DNA of 64,000 bases from NCBI RefSeq assembly GCF_002078875.1, contig NC_034420.1:2851814-2915813 (forward strand). The letters run 5' to 3'. This document shows, piece after piece, positions 61,301-64,000 of this stretch. How positions within the stretch are numbered: position 1 is the stretch's first letter; every line of letters starts with the position of its first letter. This stretch comes from Numida meleagris (Eukaryota > Chordata > Aves > Galliformes > Numididae). The position numbers and the translations under genes are program-made. The notes under the pieces are model-generated. The model made no database searches. It had not been told where the DNA came from and was given only the letters and a program-made list of their open reading frames with translations.

Positions 61301-63529
61301 GGATGTCTCTACAGTCCAGCTACAGTGCAACTAAACCCACTTCAAGCTAAACAGAGATAATTATACAAACTGTTTCATTATCTCATGAAATAAAATAAAG
61401 AGTGGTTCGATAATAGCTGTAATAAGTGGAACTTTTAATGGCTTTAGAAACCCAGTAAATTATTCCTTTAAGGGCCAATAAGCTTTGCTTACATGGCCCA
61501 GAAGCTGTATCTGCCTTTGAGAAAATGCCCATGCTTATAAAACCCAACTGAACACCCAAACTTTATGTGCAGCCTCTTTGTATTCACAATACAACATCTT
61601 CCTGACAACAGGCAGAGATGCCCGAATCGGAGTGAAGAAAAAGCTGTGAGCACGCTCTGTCTGGCAGCTGTGCAGATATGCTCACAGCAGCCGCAGCATA
61701 ACGCAGCATTTCCAGTTTCAGGAAAAAAAACTGTTGGAAGAACAGTGTGAGAATTCTGCATTATTCTTACAGTAATCTTGGATGGCTGCTTTTTTTCTCC
61801 ACCTTTGCATAAAATACTGGATATGATAACCCCTGCCCTGCCTTCTCTAAGAGAAGAGGAACCGTGATCTGCATTACCCACAGCACTGCCAGCATATGGG
61901 CTGCTCTGTAGCTCCCCTCTGGACTGAAGCCCTTGGCAAGGTGTGAAAAATGAAGGACAGGAGCTTGGTGTTCAGTTTAAAAATGATTCCAGATGAATGG
62001 AAACATAAGGAACCATCAGGCAGAGAGCCTGATGCTGCTTGGGCTAAGGTGAGCTACCAGGCTAAGGAAGGAAAAGTGAGGATGCTTATCTAAAGGCAGA
62101 CATACTAGCCCATGTCGTTCATCAGCCTCAGTCTTGAACTGACATGTTCCATAGGCAGACATTTCACTTCCAAGAGACCCAGCAGCCCGGCTTTCTACTT
62201 TACAATCCCCCTGGTGGTGGAGATTCAAGGAACTAAATAAAAGCCTTCCAACTAAAGGAGCCGAAGGAAGAAACGAAGGGCTGATACATGCTGCTCTTAG
62301 ACCTGCCCCAAATGCCCCAGTCACGCTCGCCCTGTGCCCGCTCAGGGTCTCGGCCACACTGCAGTTTTTGGTAGCCCACGTAAGGAGCATGATCACAACA
62401 TGAGACTCAAGGCACAAGGAGATTACCAAGAAAAAGTACAGTATTTCTAGTGTTGCCTTTTGGGAGGAGAGAAGGAGAGGATGCTCAGTATTAGTTAAAA
62501 TGTCTTCTCGTTGCTTGTGCAGCCAAGATCCATCTGGCCCAAGTACTTTCTCTCTGGAGTCCTCTGATACCCAGAGAAGGTCAGCTCCACACACCTTTTC
62601 TCCCTCCACACTCTGAGCTGCCTGGTGAGAAGACTGGGTACATTTAGACAACGCACTGACCTTACCTCTTGCAAAGTCAATTCCACTCCTATCAGAATTA
62701 TCAAATCCTCTGACCCTCCTTGCCACTGTCCTTTATGTAGGATGTTTGGTAAATTGAAATAGCAGCTAATACAAACGCAGACTGCCTGCCAGAAAGAAAA
62801 TCACCTTTTTGCTTGATAGAGAAGAACAGGAATGACAGCGCTGTGGCAATGAGGGAAATCAGTTCCACTCAGTCACTGTGATAAAAGACAGCAATGAAAA
62901 ATGCATTCCGAAGTCAAAATATCTGTAATGTTTTTAGAACTTAGGTGGTAGCAGGAGTCAGAGAAAGCCTTGCCCATTCTGCTTCTCCCCACCTAAGAGA
63001 AAAGGTACATTCTTCTGCCCTAACCTGTTCTGCTACCTTTTTTTAATCTTGACAGCTTATTAGCAACTATACATCAAGCCAGCATCTTATTTTGTTACTT
63101 TCCACATCTGAAGGAAGTGTGTATGCCCAAGGAATACACTGAATATGAGAAAGGTGCAGCTGTATATTTACCTGGAAGACATCAGCACTTTCAGTGGAAA
63201 AATTTTGCCACTGCTGGTAATGAACAGAGATGTAAAATATCCTGCTGACATTACAAACCAAGAGTGATGTAAGATTAGTGGGAAAAGGTTAGGATCCTAA
63301 TTCTGCATTATACCCATCAAGTCTCCTGTGACGATCTCTCACCCAACTTCTAAAGAGTGAATTAGATGATCACTACGATGAGTCTGTCAGCAGTGGCAGA
63401 AGGAAGAGAGGTTTATTATGTGCTCAGCAGTACATAATAGAACACACTGTTACCAGATTCCCAGGGTTTCATCTCTGCTGATTTGGTATCTTTCCATTTA
63501 AAAGTTCCAAGTATTTTAGGGCCAAGGTC
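58326..63529. other. Non-coding DNA, no gene confirmed
   Basis: Unique sequence. 58670-59060 and 61370-61500 are AT-rich candidate regulatory blocks (octamer-like TAATTTGCATGAG at about 58699). 59550-60549 lacks open frames. A weak L2/MIR-like stretch may lie at 59865-59935. An A/C-rich tract is at 61221-61266. The longest open frame in the window, 236 codons on the minus strand at 62016-62726, has no recognised domain. Confidence 0.45.
61221..61266. repeat. A/C-rich low-complexity tract
   Basis: Imperfect ACCAAAC / AACAAAAC units. No other feature. Confidence 0.65.
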
Positions 63530-63598
63530 ATTTCAGGAGTTGGACTTGATTCTTGTGTGTCCCTTCCAACTCTGATATTCTGTGATTCCATGATTCCT
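63530..63598 (+). mobile_element. CR1 LINE 3'-end fragment, plus orientation
   Basis: gagttggacttgattcttgt gtgtcccttccaactctgat attctgtgattccatgattc is the sense 3' end of CR1, finishing in two and a half copies of the terminal octamer-like repeat (ttctgtga, ttccatga). Only about 70 bases are present. Confidence 0.9.
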
Positions 63599-64000
63599 TT
63601 TAACTCCATTTTACATATGGAAAAATGGAGTATGAATAGAAAAAGCCATTTAGTCTGTCCCAGCAATGTGCTGGAGAAGTGAGGAAGAAAACCTCTGATG
63701 CTCCTGTCATGGCTGGGCTGTCCAAAACCATGGCACACAGCAGCAAACAAGCTTCTTCCCATTCAGGAATTCCTTGTCCCTGACTTGTTTTGTGCTCATA
63801 AAAGGGGCACAGTCCTGCTAGCTTGCCTAGGTGTGCACAGCTGATTTATAAGCTAGACCTCCTCTCTCTGTGAGTATAAACTCTTTCATCAGCCATTCAG
63901 AGGGCCAGAACCTCTGGCTAGAACAAATAGGTAAAAATCTCAAAGCTGGAACAGAGAACTGAATACTTGCTGCAAACAGCTCATACTGAGTCCGCAACTC
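63599..64000. other. Non-coding DNA at the window edge
   Basis: Apart from the small inverted repeat, nothing recognised. Confidence 0.4.
63603..63631. repeat. Inverted repeat, 10-base arms, just beyond the CR1 end
   Basis: actccatttt (63603-63612) and aaaatggagt (63622-63631) are exact reverse complements with a 9-base loop. It begins about 5 bases after the CR1 terminal repeat. Confidence 0.7.

Noticed and set aside
1..64000. tRNA genes, CRISPR arrays, bacterial operons, phage or plasmid features
   Set aside because: No cloverleaf with A and B boxes, no regularly spaced repeats and no prokaryote-like coding density were seen. The window is avian nuclear DNA.

Overview
The window is vertebrate nuclear DNA from a bird, probably chicken or a close galliform. 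The evidence is many CR1 LINE fragments with the avian 3' end (tandem copies of a motif like attctatga), solo LTRs of avian endogenous retroviruses, moderate G+C, and no dense coding. There is no bacterial-style gene content. Almost all short open frames are chance frames or antisense readings of CR1.

The one protein-coding feature I can defend is on the minus strand at 15150-15258. It is the coding part of an alternative first exon of KCNIP4 (Kv channel-interacting protein 4), with a clean splice donor at 15149/15150. It encodes a 36-residue N-terminus with one hydrophobic segment, the membrane-anchored type of KChIP N-terminus. The EF-hand exons are not here. They should lie beyond position 1, since the gene runs right to left. 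Thus 1-15149 is intron downstream of this first exon. Positions from about 15500 to 64000 are either sequence upstream of this promoter or, if longer isoforms start further out, intron of those.

Layout: 1-15149 is intron with two CR1 pieces (5777-5890, 6485-6744) and AT-rich blocks that look like conserved non-coding elements. 15150-15500 holds the exon, its probable 5' UTR and a G/A-rich promoter tract. 15500-41656 is mostly unique non-coding DNA with a possible old LTR (21150-21690) and CR1 fragments at 25486 and 34072. 41657-42211 is a solo LTR on the minus strand. 42212-50636 is unique DNA, including an ORF-poor AT-rich block at 46954-48060. 50637-51575 is a CR1 abutting a solo LTR. 52027-63598 carries more CR1, including a long, very decayed CR1-like relic with reverse-transcriptase remnants (56640-57960) and two remnants resembling L2/MIR tails.

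No tRNA, rRNA or CRISPR array was recognised, and I found no convincing novel system. The most informative signals are the alternative KCNIP4 promoter/exon and candidate regulatory elements around it. Repeat family names come from memory of consensus sequences, not from a search.
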